Assembly: GCA_036563665.1 (NCBI GenBank)
Contig: DATCLY010000041.1
Span: 101,843-165,842 of the forward strand
Origin: FEN-1219 sp036563665
GTDB taxonomy: Bacteria > Pseudomonadota > Gammaproteobacteria > Steroidobacterales > Rariloculaceae
Length of the DNA stretch: 64,000 nucleotides
Direction of reading: 5' to 3'
The notes below the pieces were generated by a model. It saw only the letters and a list, made by a program, of their open reading frames with translations, did no database searches and was not told the origin of the DNA. A program made the position numbers and the translations under genes. This document shows, in pieces, positions 56,488 to 64,000 of this stretch. Every line of letters begins with the position of its first letter. Position 1 is the first letter of the stretch.

Positions 56488-57519
56488 GTGGACGCACAAA
56501 CGACCCACGCCGCGGCGTCTGCCCGGACGCCGGAGGGCTCGCTGAGCCCCGAGACCCGCCTCAAGCTCTACCGCTCCATGGTCGAGTGCCGCTACCTCGA
56601 GAAGCGCGCCTACGACCTCTTCATGCAGAACCTGATCAAGGGCACGAGCCACCTCGGGCTCGGGCAGGAAGCCATCGCGGCCGGTTTCGCCGCCGCGATG
56701 CGCCCCGACGACTACACGTTCTGCACGTACCGGGGCCACAACCACACGCTGGTACGCGGCGTGTCGATGACCAAGATCCTGGGCGAGCTCATGGGCAACT
56801 CGTCCGGCCTCATGCGCGGTAAGGGCGGCTCCATGCATCTGACGAGCGTCGAGCACTACATGATGGGCTCGTACGCGATCGTCGGCGCGCATCTCACCAT
56901 CGCCGTCGGGGCCGCATGGTCCGCGCAGTACCGCGGCACCGAGCAGGTGGCCGTGTGCTTCTTCGGCGACGGCACCACGAACATCGGCGCGTTCCACGAG
57001 GCGCTGAACCTCGCCGTGGTATGGAAGCTGCCGGTGGTGTTCGTCTGCGAGAACAACCTCTACATGGAGTACACCTCCATTCATCAGGTCACCGCGGTGG
57101 AGCACCCGGCGGCGGACCGCGCTAGCGCGTACGGCCTCGAGCCCATCCTGATCGACGGCAACGACGTGGACGTGGTGTATCGCACGGCGCTGCGCGCGCT
57201 CGACGTGGCGCGGCGCGGCGGCGGCCCGTCGCTGATCGAGGCCGAGACCTACCGCCACGGCGGCCACTCCCGCGCCGATCCCGGCAAATACCGGCCGGAC
57301 GACGAGGTGAAGGCGTGGCTCGCGAAGGACCCGATCCCCCGCTACCGCGCCCGCCTCATCGAGCTCGGCATCGAGGAGGCGAAGCTCGCCGCGATCGAGC
57401 AGGAGGTGCAGGCCGCCGTCGATCGCGCGACGGAGGAGGCGCGCAACGCTCCTCCGCCCGATTTGAGTCTTGCGGAGAAGGACGTCTGGGCGAACGGAGG
57501 CTCGGCATGGCGGAACTGA
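56488..57519 (+). CDS. 2-Oxoacid (pyruvate/acetoin) dehydrogenase E1 component, alpha subunit
   Basis: 343 residues from a GTG at 56488 (no strong ribosome site). TPP-binding motif GDGTTNIGAFHEALNLAVVW to CENN matches the GDG-x(n)-NN of E1-alpha; YRGHNHTLVRGV, GKGGSMHLT, and RHGGHSRADPGKYR (phosphorylation-loop equivalent) are also conserved. With E1-beta it decarboxylates a 2-oxoacid (or cleaves acetoin) and passes the acyl group to the E2 lipoyl arm. The short alpha subunit is of the PdhA/AcoA type rather than the branched-chain type, but the substrate cannot be set from sequence. Its 3-prime end overlaps the E1-beta gene by 13 bases. Confidence 0.9.
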   Translation: MDAQTTHAAASARTPEGSLSPETRLKLYRSMVECRYLEKRAYDLFMQNLIKGTSHLGLGQEAIAAGFAAAMRPDDYTFCTYRGHNHTLVRGVSMTKILGELMGNSSGLMRGKGGSMHLTSVEHYMMGSYAIVGAHLTIAVGAAWSAQYRGTEQVAVCFFGDGTTNIGAFHEALNLAVVWKLPVVFVCENNLYMEYTSIHQVTAVEHPAADRASAYGLEPILIDGNDVDVVYRTALRALDVARRGGGPSLIEAETYRHGGHSRADPGKYRPDDEVKAWLAKDPIPRYRARLIELGIEEAKLAAIEQEVQAAVDRATEEARNAPPPDLSLAEKDVWANGGSAWRN

Positions 57520-58484
57520 CTTATCGCGAAGCGGTCGCGGCCGGGCTCGCGCAGGAGATGCGCCGCGATCCGCGGGTGGTGTTCTTGGGCGAGGACGTGG
57601 CCGCCGCGGGCGGCGTGTTCAAGACCACCGTGGGGCTGCTCGACGAGTTCGGGCCGAAGCGCGTGAAGGACACGCCCATTTCGGAGCAGGCGATCCTGGG
57701 CGCCGCCATGGGCGCGGCGATGACGGGGCTCCGGCCGGTGGCCGAGATCATGTTCTCGGACTTCTTCGCCGTCTGCTGGGACATCGTCGCCAATCAGATC
57801 GCGAAGACGCGCTACATGACCGACGGGCAGTGCACGATCCCGCTCGTGATCCGCTCGGCGAACGGCGGCGGCGCGCGGTTCGGCGCGCAGCATTCGCAGA
57901 GCGTGGAGAACTGGGCCATGGCCATTCCGGGCCTGAAGGTGGTGGCGCCTTCCTCGCCCGCGGACGTGAAGGGCCTGCTCGCCGCGGCCATCCGCGACGA
58001 AGACCCGGTGCTCTTCTTCGAGCAGAAGTCGCTGTACGCCACCAAGGGCGAGGTGCCCGACGGCGAGCACGTCGACGAGCTCGGCAAGGCCAAGGTGCTC
58101 CGCGAGGGCAAGGACGTGACCATCGTGGCGCTCGCGGCCATGGTGCCCCGGTCGCTCAAGGCGGCCGAGGTGCTCGAGAAGGAGCACGGGATCTCGGCCA
58201 CCGTGGTGGACGTGCGCTCCCTCGTGCCGCTCGACACGCAGACGATCCTCACCGAGGTCGCGAAGACGGGCCGGCTGGTCACCGTGGAAGAGAACCCGCG
58301 CCTCTGCGGCTGGGGCGCCGAGATCGCCTCCATCGTGGCCGACGAGATCTTCTGGGATCTGGACGGCCCCATCGTGCGCGTGACCACGCCGCACGTGCCG
58401 CTCGCGGCCGCGAACAACCTCGAGGACGCGCAGCTGCCGTCGCCGGAGAAGATCGTCGCCAAGGTCCGCGAGCTCGTGGACTGA
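57507..58484 (+). CDS. 2-Oxoacid (pyruvate/acetoin) dehydrogenase E1 component, beta subunit
   Basis: 325 residues, ATG 57507 with GGAGG upstream inside the alpha gene. Family marks: VVFLGEDVAAAGGVFKTT, DTPISEQAILGAAMGAAMTGLRPVAE (Glu that activates TPP), GGGARFGAQHSQS and SSPADVKGLL, and the transketolase C-domain with VVDVRSLVPLDTQTI and TVEENP. Forms the alpha2-beta2 E1 with the preceding gene product. Followed by the E2 gene after 31 bases. Confidence 0.92.
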   Translation: MAELTYREAVAAGLAQEMRRDPRVVFLGEDVAAAGGVFKTTVGLLDEFGPKRVKDTPISEQAILGAAMGAAMTGLRPVAEIMFSDFFAVCWDIVANQIAKTRYMTDGQCTIPLVIRSANGGGARFGAQHSQSVENWAMAIPGLKVVAPSSPADVKGLLAAAIRDEDPVLFFEQKSLYATKGEVPDGEHVDELGKAKVLREGKDVTIVALAAMVPRSLKAAEVLEKEHGISATVVDVRSLVPLDTQTILTEVAKTGRLVTVEENPRLCGWGAEIASIVADEIFWDLDGPIVRVTTPHVPLAAANNLEDAQLPSPEKIVAKVRELVD

Positions 58485-58515
58485 AGCGCCCTCGCGATTG
58501 GAGTGTAGAGAAGCG

Positions 58516-59901
58516 ATGGACGTATTGATGCCGCAGCTCGGCGAGACGGTCCAGGAAGGGACGGTCTCGGTCTGGCACAAGCAAGTCGGCGATCGGGTCG
58601 AGCCGGACGAGATTCTGGCCGAGATCGAGACGGACAAGGTGTCCATGGAGATTCCCTCGCCCGGCCGCGGGATTTTGAAGGAGATCCGCGTCCAGGCGGG
58701 CGCCACCGTGCCGGTGGGCGCGGTGCTCGCCGTCGTCGAGGGCGAAGGCGAAAGCGCCGGCGCGCAAGCGCCGGCGCCGGCCGCGGCCGCCCGACAAGGC
58801 GCCGCAGCCCCCTCCGGGGAAGCCGCCCAGGCGCGGCTCGCCGCGGTGGGCGGCACTGCCACCGCCCCGGCCGCCGCGCAAAACGATCCGCCGAAACCGT
58901 TCGGACGGGTCAGGAGTCAGCGCCTTTCGCCGGCCGTGCGCCGGCTCGCGGCCGAGCACTCGCTCGATCTGCGGGCCATCGGCGGCACGGGCCGGAACGG
59001 CCGGATCACGCGTCGCGACGTGATCGATTTCATCGCGGCCAGGCAGGCGCGGCCGGCCGCCGCGCAATCGGGCGCCGCGGCCGCCGCCGCTCCCGCCGCC
59101 GCGCCCCGGCCGGCACCCGCCGCAGCCGCGGCGAGCGCGCCGGCCACGGCCCGGGCACCGTCGCCCACACAGGCCACGCCCGCCGCGGCCGGCGCCGAGA
59201 ATCGCGTGCCGTTCACGCGCATCCGCCGCCTCACGGCCGAGCACATGGTGCGCTCCAAGGCCACGAGCCCCCACGTGCTCCAGGCCGTGGAGGTGGACTT
59301 CAGCCGCGTGGACACCGTGCGCAAGGCCATGCGCGACGCTTGGCGCGCCCGGCACGGTCACTCCCTCACCTACCTGCCGTTCATCGCGTACGCGGTGTGC
59401 CAGGCGCTGCGGGAGTTTCCGAACATCAACTCGCGCGTCGAGGGCGACTCGCTCGTGCTGCACGACTACGTGCATCTAGGCATCGCCGTGGACCTGGGCG
59501 CCGAAGGCCTCGTGGCGCCCGTGATCAAGCACGCGGACCAGCTCTCGGTTGGACAGCTCTCCACCGCGATCTACGAGATCTCGCGCCGCGCGCGCGAAGG
59601 GCGGCTCAAGCCGGACGATCTGAGCGGCGGCACGTACACGATCTCGAACAACGGCACGTTCGGCACCCTGATCACGGCCCCGATCATCAATCAGCCGCAG
59701 GTCGCGATCCTGTCCACCGACGGCGTGCGCAAACGCCCCGTCGTCATCGAGCATCCGGACGGCGACTCCATCGCCATCCGGCCGGTGGGCATCCTGGCGC
59801 AGTCGTTCGACCACCGCGCCGTGGACGGCGCCTACTCGGCCGCGTTCCTGGATCGCGTGCGCAAGCTGCTCGAGACGACGAGCTGGACCGTGGACCTGTA
59901 G
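58516..59901 (+). CDS. Dihydrolipoamide acyltransferase (E2) of a 2-oxoacid dehydrogenase complex
   Basis: 461 residues from ATG 58516. One lipoyl domain (1-78) with the lipoylated Lys in ETDKVSME, a Pro/Ala-rich linker, the E1/E3-binding domain (about 135-172, SPAVRRLAAEHSLDLRAIGGTGRNGRITRRDV), another Ala/Pro linker, and the catalytic domain (about 235-461) with TYTISNNGTFG and the active-site DHRAVDGA (His, Asp). The core of the complex, it transfers the acyl group to CoA. No E3 (dihydrolipoamide dehydrogenase) is in the window, so E3 is shared from another complex. The ending of the gene is followed by five palindromic repeats and a T tract. Confidence 0.92.
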   Translation: MDVLMPQLGETVQEGTVSVWHKQVGDRVEPDEILAEIETDKVSMEIPSPGRGILKEIRVQAGATVPVGAVLAVVEGEGESAGAQAPAPAAAARQGAAAPSGEAAQARLAAVGGTATAPAAAQNDPPKPFGRVRSQRLSPAVRRLAAEHSLDLRAIGGTGRNGRITRRDVIDFIAARQARPAAAQSGAAAAAAPAAAPRPAPAAAAASAPATARAPSPTQATPAAAGAENRVPFTRIRRLTAEHMVRSKATSPHVLQAVEVDFSRVDTVRKAMRDAWRARHGHSLTYLPFIAYAVCQALREFPNINSRVEGDSLVLHDYVHLGIAVDLGAEGLVAPVIKHADQLSVGQLSTAIYEISRRAREGRLKPDDLSGGTYTISNNGTFGTLITAPIINQPQVAILSTDGVRKRPVVIEHPDGDSIAIRPVGILAQSFDHRAVDGAYSAAFLDRVRKLLETTSWTVDL

Positions 59902-59905
59902 GCTC

Positions 59906-60110
59906 CTGGGTAGGAGCGGCTTTCCAGCCGCGATCTTCACCGGCGCCCAAGAAGAATCGCGCCTGGAAAGGCGCTCCCACCCGGCCATCGAAGCCTGTGG
60001 GAGCGGCTTTCCAGCCGCGATCTTCACGGCGCCCAAGAAGAATCGCGCCTGGAAAGGCGCTCCCACCGGCCGATCGAAGCCTGTGGGAGCGGCTTTCCAG
60101 CCGCGACCTT
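59906..60110. repeat. Cluster of five REP-like units in alternating orientation
   Basis: Units alternate in type and orientation: plus with GCGGCTTTCCAGCCGC, minus with GCGCCTTTCCAGGCGC, plus, minus, plus. A block of 87 bases (beginning near 59931 and again near 60018) is repeated almost exactly, so the cluster grew by tandem duplication. It occupies all of the gap between the E2 gene and the next dehydrogenase gene. Confidence 0.85.
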
Positions 60111-60114
60111 TTTT
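60089..60114 (+). terminator. REP-like hairpin followed by six T
   Basis: The last unit of the cluster (stem GCGGCT/AGCCGC, loop TTCC, 60089-60104) is followed 4 bases later by TTTTTT (60109-60114). It may end transcripts of the 2-oxoacid dehydrogenase operon just before the ribosome site AGGAG of the next gene. Confidence 0.4.
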
Positions 60115-60128
60115 AGGAGACGTAACCG

Positions 60129-61073
60129 ATGAGCAGCCCGCGCCCCACCCTCTCTCACTCCGTCGGCTGGATCGGCGCCGGCGGCCGCATGGGTTTCGCC
60201 ATGGCGAAGCGGCTGCTCGCCGCCGGGTGCGACGTCACCGTGTACAACCGCACGCGCGCCAAGGTGGAGCCGCTCGCGCCGCTCGGCGCGCGCATCGTGG
60301 ACTCACCGCGGGAGCTCGCGGACCGCGACATCGTGTTCGCCACGGTATCCGCCTCCGCGGATCTCGTGGCCGTCACGTCGGGACCCGAAGGACTCCTGAG
60401 CGGCGGCCGCGGGCCGCGGCTCTTCATCGACTGCTCGAGCGTCTCGGAGGAAGCCTCCGCGGAGGTGCGTGCCGCGTGCGCCGCGCGCGGCACGGCCATG
60501 CTCGCCGCCCCCGTGAGCGGCAACGCCAAGGTGGTCAAGGCCGGCAAGCTCACGATCGTGGCCTCGGGGCCTCGCGAGGCGTTCGACCTCGCGCAGCCCT
60601 ATCTCGCGGCGCTCGGCCGCGGCGCCACCTACGTCGGCGAAGGCGAGCTCGCGCGCATGGTGAAGATCTGCCACAACCTGCTGCTCGGCATCGTCGCGCA
60701 AGGGCTCGCCGAGATCACGGTGCTCGCCGAGAAAGGCGGCGTGCCGCGCCACGCCTTCCTCGACTTCATCAACAACAGCGTGATGGGCTCGCCGTTCTCC
60801 CGCTACAAGACGCCGGCCTTCGTGAACCTCGACTGGAAGCCCACCTTCACGCCGGTCCTGCTGCGCAAGGACCTCGACCTCGGCCTCAAGGCCGCGAAGG
60901 AGCTCGGCGTGACGCTGCCGCTCACCGAGCGCGCCCGCGCGCTCGTGAACGACGCGGTGGAAGCCGGCCACACGGACTGCGACTTCGCGATCCTGCTGGC
61001 GCGGCAGGCGGAAGCGGCGGGGCTCACGCTGAAGCCCGAGAACGTCGCCGTCGACGACGGCTTGAAGGGTTAG
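60129..61073 (+). CDS. NAD(P)-dependent 3-hydroxyisobutyrate dehydrogenase-like oxidoreductase
   Basis: 314 residues, ATG 60129 with AGGAG 9 bases upstream. Beta-hydroxyacid dehydrogenase family: VGWIGAGGRMGFAMAKRL (cofactor loop, GxGxxG-like), an Arg after strand 2 (YNRTR) that favours NADP, APVSGNAKVVKAGKL (substrate loop), catalytic Lys in ARMVKICHNLL and NNSVMGSPFSRYKTP (the segment near the active site). Enzymes of this type oxidise 3-hydroxyacids or reduce semialdehydes (HIBADH, GlxR, imine reductases). Closeness to the 2-oxoacid dehydrogenase genes suggests a shared pathway, but a hairpin plus T tract lies between. Confidence 0.85.
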   Translation: MSSPRPTLSHSVGWIGAGGRMGFAMAKRLLAAGCDVTVYNRTRAKVEPLAPLGARIVDSPRELADRDIVFATVSASADLVAVTSGPEGLLSGGRGPRLFIDCSSVSEEASAEVRAACAARGTAMLAAPVSGNAKVVKAGKLTIVASGPREAFDLAQPYLAALGRGATYVGEGELARMVKICHNLLLGIVAQGLAEITVLAEKGGVPRHAFLDFINNSVMGSPFSRYKTPAFVNLDWKPTFTPVLLRKDLDLGLKAAKELGVTLPLTERARALVNDAVEAGHTDCDFAILLARQAEAAGLTLKPENVAVDDGLKG

Positions 61074-61083
61074 CAAGAACAAG

Positions 61084-61158
61084 AGATCGCGGCTGAAAAG
61101 CCGCTCCCACGGGCTTCGATCGAGGGCCGGGTGGGAGCGGCTTTCCAGCCGCGATCTT
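61084..61158. repeat. REP-like inverted pair between convergent genes
   Basis: A reversed unit with a base change in the loop (GGCTGAAAAGCC, 61084-61110) and a plus-oriented unit (61131-61158) lie between the convergent dehydrogenase and esterase genes. Confidence 0.8.
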
Positions 61159-61163
61159 CTTGT

Positions 61164-62207
61164 CTATTCGAACGCGAGCCGCTTCGAGAAGAACGGCAGC
61201 ACGCGCGTCTCGTAGCGCTCCGCGACCTTGTTCGTGTGGTCGCCCTCGTACGTCTCCCAGACGTGCTCGATGCCGTAGCGCGTGAGCACCTCGGACAGCG
61301 CCTTGTTCTGCCCGATGAGCCCGTCCTGCAGGCCGACCTCGAGCCCGATGGCCTCGTACTTCCGGAGATTCGGGACGTACTGATCGATCATCGCGAGCGG
61401 CACGTTGGCGTTCCACTTCGTGAGGATCAGCGGCACGAGCTCCCCGTTCTCGAGGGGGAAATCGAAGTAGAGCGGCGGCTTCTTCGGGTTCGGCGACCAG
61501 GCCGCCGCCAGCGTCAAATTCACGCGCGCGAAGATCGGCGCCTCGGCGGCCTGCTCCAGCGTCTTGATCTCGGCGGCCTGCGCGAGCCCCTCCGCGCCGT
61601 AGGGCTGCAGGCAGCAGGAGCTCATCGCGTAGAGGCTCGAGTAGACCTCCGGATACTTCATGCCGATGCGCAGCGTGCCGTAGCCGCCCATCGAGTGGCC
61701 CGACAGCCCCCTGCTCTCGCGCTTCGCGAGCGTGCGATAGTGCCCGTCGATGTACGCGACGAGGTCGCGCGCGATGAAGCCCTCGAAGTCGCCCGAGGTG
61801 ACCGAGGTCGAGTACATGCTGCCGCCATGGATCGTGAGCGAGTCGGGCAGCACGACGATCATCTCGCGCGCGTTGCCGGAAGCGATGGCGCGGTCCGTGC
61901 CTTCCTTGAAGTCGATCATGTCGGCCCACTGCTCGGCGCCCGGCAGCCAGCCGTGCAGGTTGTACACCACGGGATAGCGGCGGTTGCGGTCCGTGGCGTA
62001 GCTCGGCGGCAGGTACACGAGCACGTCGCGCTCGGCCGGGTTGCCCTGCAGGTTCCCGTCGATGGACGGCGAGTACACCTTGATGTGCTCCACGGTGCCG
62101 CCCGCGGCGGCCGTCTGCGCGGATGCAGGTGCGGGCGTCCCCACGGTCGCGAGCACGAGCGTGAGCAGGGGCGCTTGCAGGTGCGACAAAGCGATCGGCG
62201 TCGACAT
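61164..62207 (-). CDS. Exported esterase D-like hydrolase
   Basis: 347 residues from ATG 62207, which has the proper 7-base spacing to AGAGG; an ATG two codons upstream (62213) abuts the ribosome site. A signal peptide (LLTLVLATVGTPAPASAQ) leads to an esterase-D/Fes fold: DVLVYLPPSYATD, YPVVYNLHGWLPGAEQW (oxyanion loop), the nucleophile in GLSGHSMGGYGTLRIG (GHSMGG Ser), a Cys-Cys pair after it, and a late His in EGDHTNKV. Probably a periplasmic carboxyl-ester or feruloyl-type esterase, which would fit the hydroxycinnamoyl-CoA lyase in this window; the substrate is not shown by sequence. Confidence 0.8.
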   Translation of the reverse strand: MSTPIALSHLQAPLLTLVLATVGTPAPASAQTAAAGGTVEHIKVYSPSIDGNLQGNPAERDVLVYLPPSYATDRNRRYPVVYNLHGWLPGAEQWADMIDFKEGTDRAIASGNAREMIVVLPDSLTIHGGSMYSTSVTSGDFEGFIARDLVAYIDGHYRTLAKRESRGLSGHSMGGYGTLRIGMKYPEVYSSLYAMSSCCLQPYGAEGLAQAAEIKTLEQAAEAPIFARVNLTLAAAWSPNPKKPPLYFDFPLENGELVPLILTKWNANVPLAMIDQYVPNLRKYEAIGLEVGLQDGLIGQNKALSEVLTRYGIEHVWETYEGDHTNKVAERYETRVLPFFSKRLAFE

Positions 62208-62291
62208 CGGCATACCTCTTCCGCTGCAGAGCTGGACCCGACCGGAGTGTACTACCGCCCTCGAGACGAGCGGAACCGGGAAAGGACGAGG

Positions 62292-63356
62292 TCAGCCGCC
62301 GATTCGGAGCAGGCGAATCAGGTTGCCGCCGAGAATCGCTTCCTTGTCTGCGTCACTGAGAAACAGCGCGTTCACGATGACGTCGATCGTGTCCGGCCAG
62401 AAGTACGGGATGTCGGAGCCGTAGACCACCTGCGTGGCGCCCGTCTCGGCCACGAGGTGCCGCAAACCTTCGGACGAGAACACCATCGAGTCGACGAGCA
62501 CCTGGTCCCTGAGATACTCGCTCGGCTGCCGCCGGTTCGCGCAGTCCGCATCGGCGCGAACGGCGCAGGCGACCTCGGTGCGGCCGAGATACGACGGCAG
62601 GTAGCCGCCGCCGTGCGCCGCGCAGAGCTTCAGGCGCGGGAACCGGTCCAGCGTGCCGTCGAAGATCATGCGCGTGAGGAACACGGTGGTCTCGAGCGGG
62701 TTGCCGACGATGTTGCCGAGGTTGCCGCGGCCGTCGAGCGCACCCTCGCGCACCAGGTTCTGCGCGTTGTTCGGGTGCATGAACACCGGCACGCCGAGCT
62801 CCTCCGCCTTCGCCCAGAACGGATCGTACTTCTGCAGCGACGGCGACTCGCCGTTCACGTGCCCGCCGATGGAAGCGCCGCGCAGCCCCAGCTCGTTCAC
62901 CGCCCGCTCGAGCTGCTGCGCCGCGAGATCGGGATACTGGAGCGCGACCGAGCTCAGCGCCACGAAGCGATCCGGATGCATGGCGCACCATTCGGCGAGG
63001 CTCTCGTCGTGCAGCGCGACGATGCGCTGCGCGAGATCCCGCTCCGCCGAGTACCACCAGTATTGATTGATGCTCAGCACCTGCACGTCGATGCCGCGCT
63101 CGTCCATCGCATCGAGGCGATGCGGACCGAGCGCGAGCTCCGCCGGGACGGCCGTGACGGATCGGGCACCGGGAAGCTCGGACACCCGCGGGAAGACGCA
63201 GTGGGCGTGGACGTCCACCACCCTCACGCGGCGCCCGCCGACGCGGACCTCCTTGCGCGCGCCTTGGGCGGCGGCGAACGGCGCGGCCCCCAAGCCCAGA
63301 GACGCACCGAGGCTCATGCCCGCAAGCCCGAGGAACGCTCGACGACCAAGCCGCAT
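62292..63356 (-). CDS. Amidohydrolase 2 (ACMSD-like) family protein with Tat signal
   Basis: 354 residues from ATG 63356 with GGGAGGGG 5 bases upstream. The N-terminus LGRRAFLGLAGMSLGASLGL is a twin-arginine signal, unusual for this mostly cytosolic family. Metal site: VDVHAHCVFP (HxH), VFMHPNN (His), AAHGGGY (His) and VYGSDIPY (Asp), all ligands of ACMSD-type decarboxylases such as those acting on aminocarboxymuconate, gamma-resorcylate or 4-oxalomesaconate. It may decarboxylate or hydrolyse an aromatic-derived acid in the periplasm. Downstream of no other minus-strand gene; its stop is 84 bases from the esterase start. Confidence 0.85.
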   Translation of the reverse strand: MRLGRRAFLGLAGMSLGASLGLGAAPFAAAQGARKEVRVGGRRVRVVDVHAHCVFPRVSELPGARSVTAVPAELALGPHRLDAMDERGIDVQVLSINQYWWYSAERDLAQRIVALHDESLAEWCAMHPDRFVALSSVALQYPDLAAQQLERAVNELGLRGASIGGHVNGESPSLQKYDPFWAKAEELGVPVFMHPNNAQNLVREGALDGRGNLGNIVGNPLETTVFLTRMIFDGTLDRFPRLKLCAAHGGGYLPSYLGRTEVACAVRADADCANRRQPSEYLRDQVLVDSMVFSSEGLRHLVAETGATQVVYGSDIPYFWPDTIDVIVNALFLSDADKEAILGGNLIRLLRIGG

Positions 63357-63508
63357 GGCTTCCCCTCCCGGCCAGGACGCTCGGCGCACACGCGCCGATT
63401 TCGTGTAGCGCCAGAGACTGTTCGCGCCGCTGGAAAGTATGCTACAACCCTCTCGGCCGCGCCCGAAGTCGCCACGCCGAAGAGCGACCCCGCGGTCAAG
63501 GGGGGAAT

Positions 63509-63943
63509 GTGTCGACGCCGTCGCCGCCACGCCGCAAGACGCCGTGGCATCTCTGGGTCGTCGGGATCCTGGCGCTGCTCTGGAACGGCTCGGGTGCCTA
63601 CACGATCATGATGGCCCAAGCCGGTCGGCTTCGGGATGTGAGCGCGGACGAAGCCGCCTACTACGCCAGCCAGCCGCTCTGGTTCGTCGTCGTCACGGAC
63701 ATCACCCTCGTCGCGGCGGTCCTCGCCGCCATCGCCCTGCTGCTGCGCCGCCGGGCGGCCGTGTGGCTCTTCGCGCTGTCGTTGGCCGCCATCGTCGTCA
63801 CCAACGCATACGACCTCGCCGCCGGTACCTCGCAGGCGCTCGTGAGCCGCGGCTGGCTGATCCTGGGCATCGCCATCGCGGTGCTCGCGATCCTGCAGCT
63901 CTGGTACGCGATGGCGATGCGGCGGCGCGCCGTGCTCGCGTGA
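63509..63943 (+). CDS. Small four-helix membrane protein, unknown
   Basis: 144 residues from a GTG at 63509 right after AAGGGGGGAAT; the ATG at 63507 is in another frame and gives nothing. Four hydrophobic segments (about 14-32, 58-80, 87-103, 117-136), short loops and a basic C-terminus. The pattern SGAYTIMMAQ and YYASQPLWF looks like small DoxX-like or sugar-transporter-like membrane proteins, but no family call is safe. No partner genes on the plus strand; the window ends 57 bases later with nothing visible. Confidence 0.6.
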   Translation: MSTPSPPRRKTPWHLWVVGILALLWNGSGAYTIMMAQAGRLRDVSADEAAYYASQPLWFVVVTDITLVAAVLAAIALLLRRRAAVWLFALSLAAIVVTNAYDLAAGTSQALVSRGWLILGIAIAVLAILQLWYAMAMRRRAVLA

Positions 63944-64000
63944 GCTGTCGCAGCCCCGGCGCAGCCTCGTTTAGGCACACCTACGTGAATGGGTGTGTAC

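Noticed and set aside
56488..59901. Naming the operon as acetoin dehydrogenase acoABC
   Set aside because: No acoX, acoR or acoL neighbours and E1 motifs are shared with pyruvate dehydrogenases, so substrate-specific names are not justified.
59906..60110. CRISPR-like array (regular palindromes with spacing)
   Set aside because: Units alternate orientation and stem type, and the spacers are themselves repeated; no cas genes. It is a REP-like cluster.

Overview
The window is about 64 kb of GC-rich DNA (near 70% by eye) with about 51 protein genes on both strands. I saw no rRNA, tRNA, insertion sequence, phage gene or CRISPR array. Gene content (PQQ dehydrogenases, two TRAP uptake systems, YfcG- and YqjG-type glutathione enzymes, Omp85-type outer-membrane protein, Gtr-like glycosylation genes) and a dispersed family of short palindromic intergenic repeats suggest a heterotrophic gammaproteobacterium, possibly near Steroidobacterales or Xanthomonadales. 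No marker gene fixes the taxonomy.

Layout. 0.4-8.8 kb: CitE-like lyase, DUF4159 protein, ferredoxin reductase-like protein, serine hydrolase, a molybdopterin hydroxylase large subunit without its small subunits, and a hydroxycinnamoyl-CoA hydratase/lyase. 9-17.4 kb: two paralogous PQQ dehydrogenases flanking a membrane-anchored Clp-like AAA+ protein, then a small DUF6152/DUF6644 pair. 17.4-26.8 kb: MATE and AI-2E family transporters, single-POTRA Omp85 protein, glycerol kinase, MAPEG protein, a three-gene operon (58-residue membrane protein, small soluble protein, YeiH-type transporter) and a homocysteine methyltransferase-like protein. 26.9-36.1 kb: GST, FAD-linked oxidase, hydrolase, DMT protein, a TRAP system with fused permease, glutathionyl-hydroquinone reductase and a YbhN-like membrane protein.

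36.3-46.4 kb: a 1565-residue CheB-CheR-PAS-histidine kinase-receiver hybrid whose CheB part lacks the catalytic serine and histidine, then a tight five-gene minus-strand operon (gtrB, gtrA, YdjC/HpnK deacetylase, methyltransferase, GtrII-like membrane protein) that probably decorates a surface glycan, and a divergent methyltransferase. 46.6-51.9 kb: secreted metallo-beta-lactamase-fold hydrolase, a 226-bp long hairpin element, BON-SRPBCC protein, SDR, CBS protein and class V aminotransferase. 51.9-61.1 kb: a second, three-gene TRAP system, then an M24 peptidase-like protein and the E1-alpha, E1-beta and E2 subunits of a 2-oxoacid dehydrogenase, and a 3-hydroxyisobutyrate dehydrogenase-like enzyme. 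61.1-64 kb: esterase, Tat-exported amidohydrolase and a small membrane protein.

Overall the region looks like a catabolic and envelope chromosome segment: import of organic acids, periplasmic oxidation of alcohols or sugars, acyl-CoA and 2-oxoacid chemistry, and glycan decoration. No one-domain DNA-binding regulator was recognised. The most unusual items are the Clp-like anchored ATPase, the degenerate CheB and M24 active sites, the small-protein operon at 25.2-25.7 kb, and the palindromic repeat family with its composite long-hairpin form.
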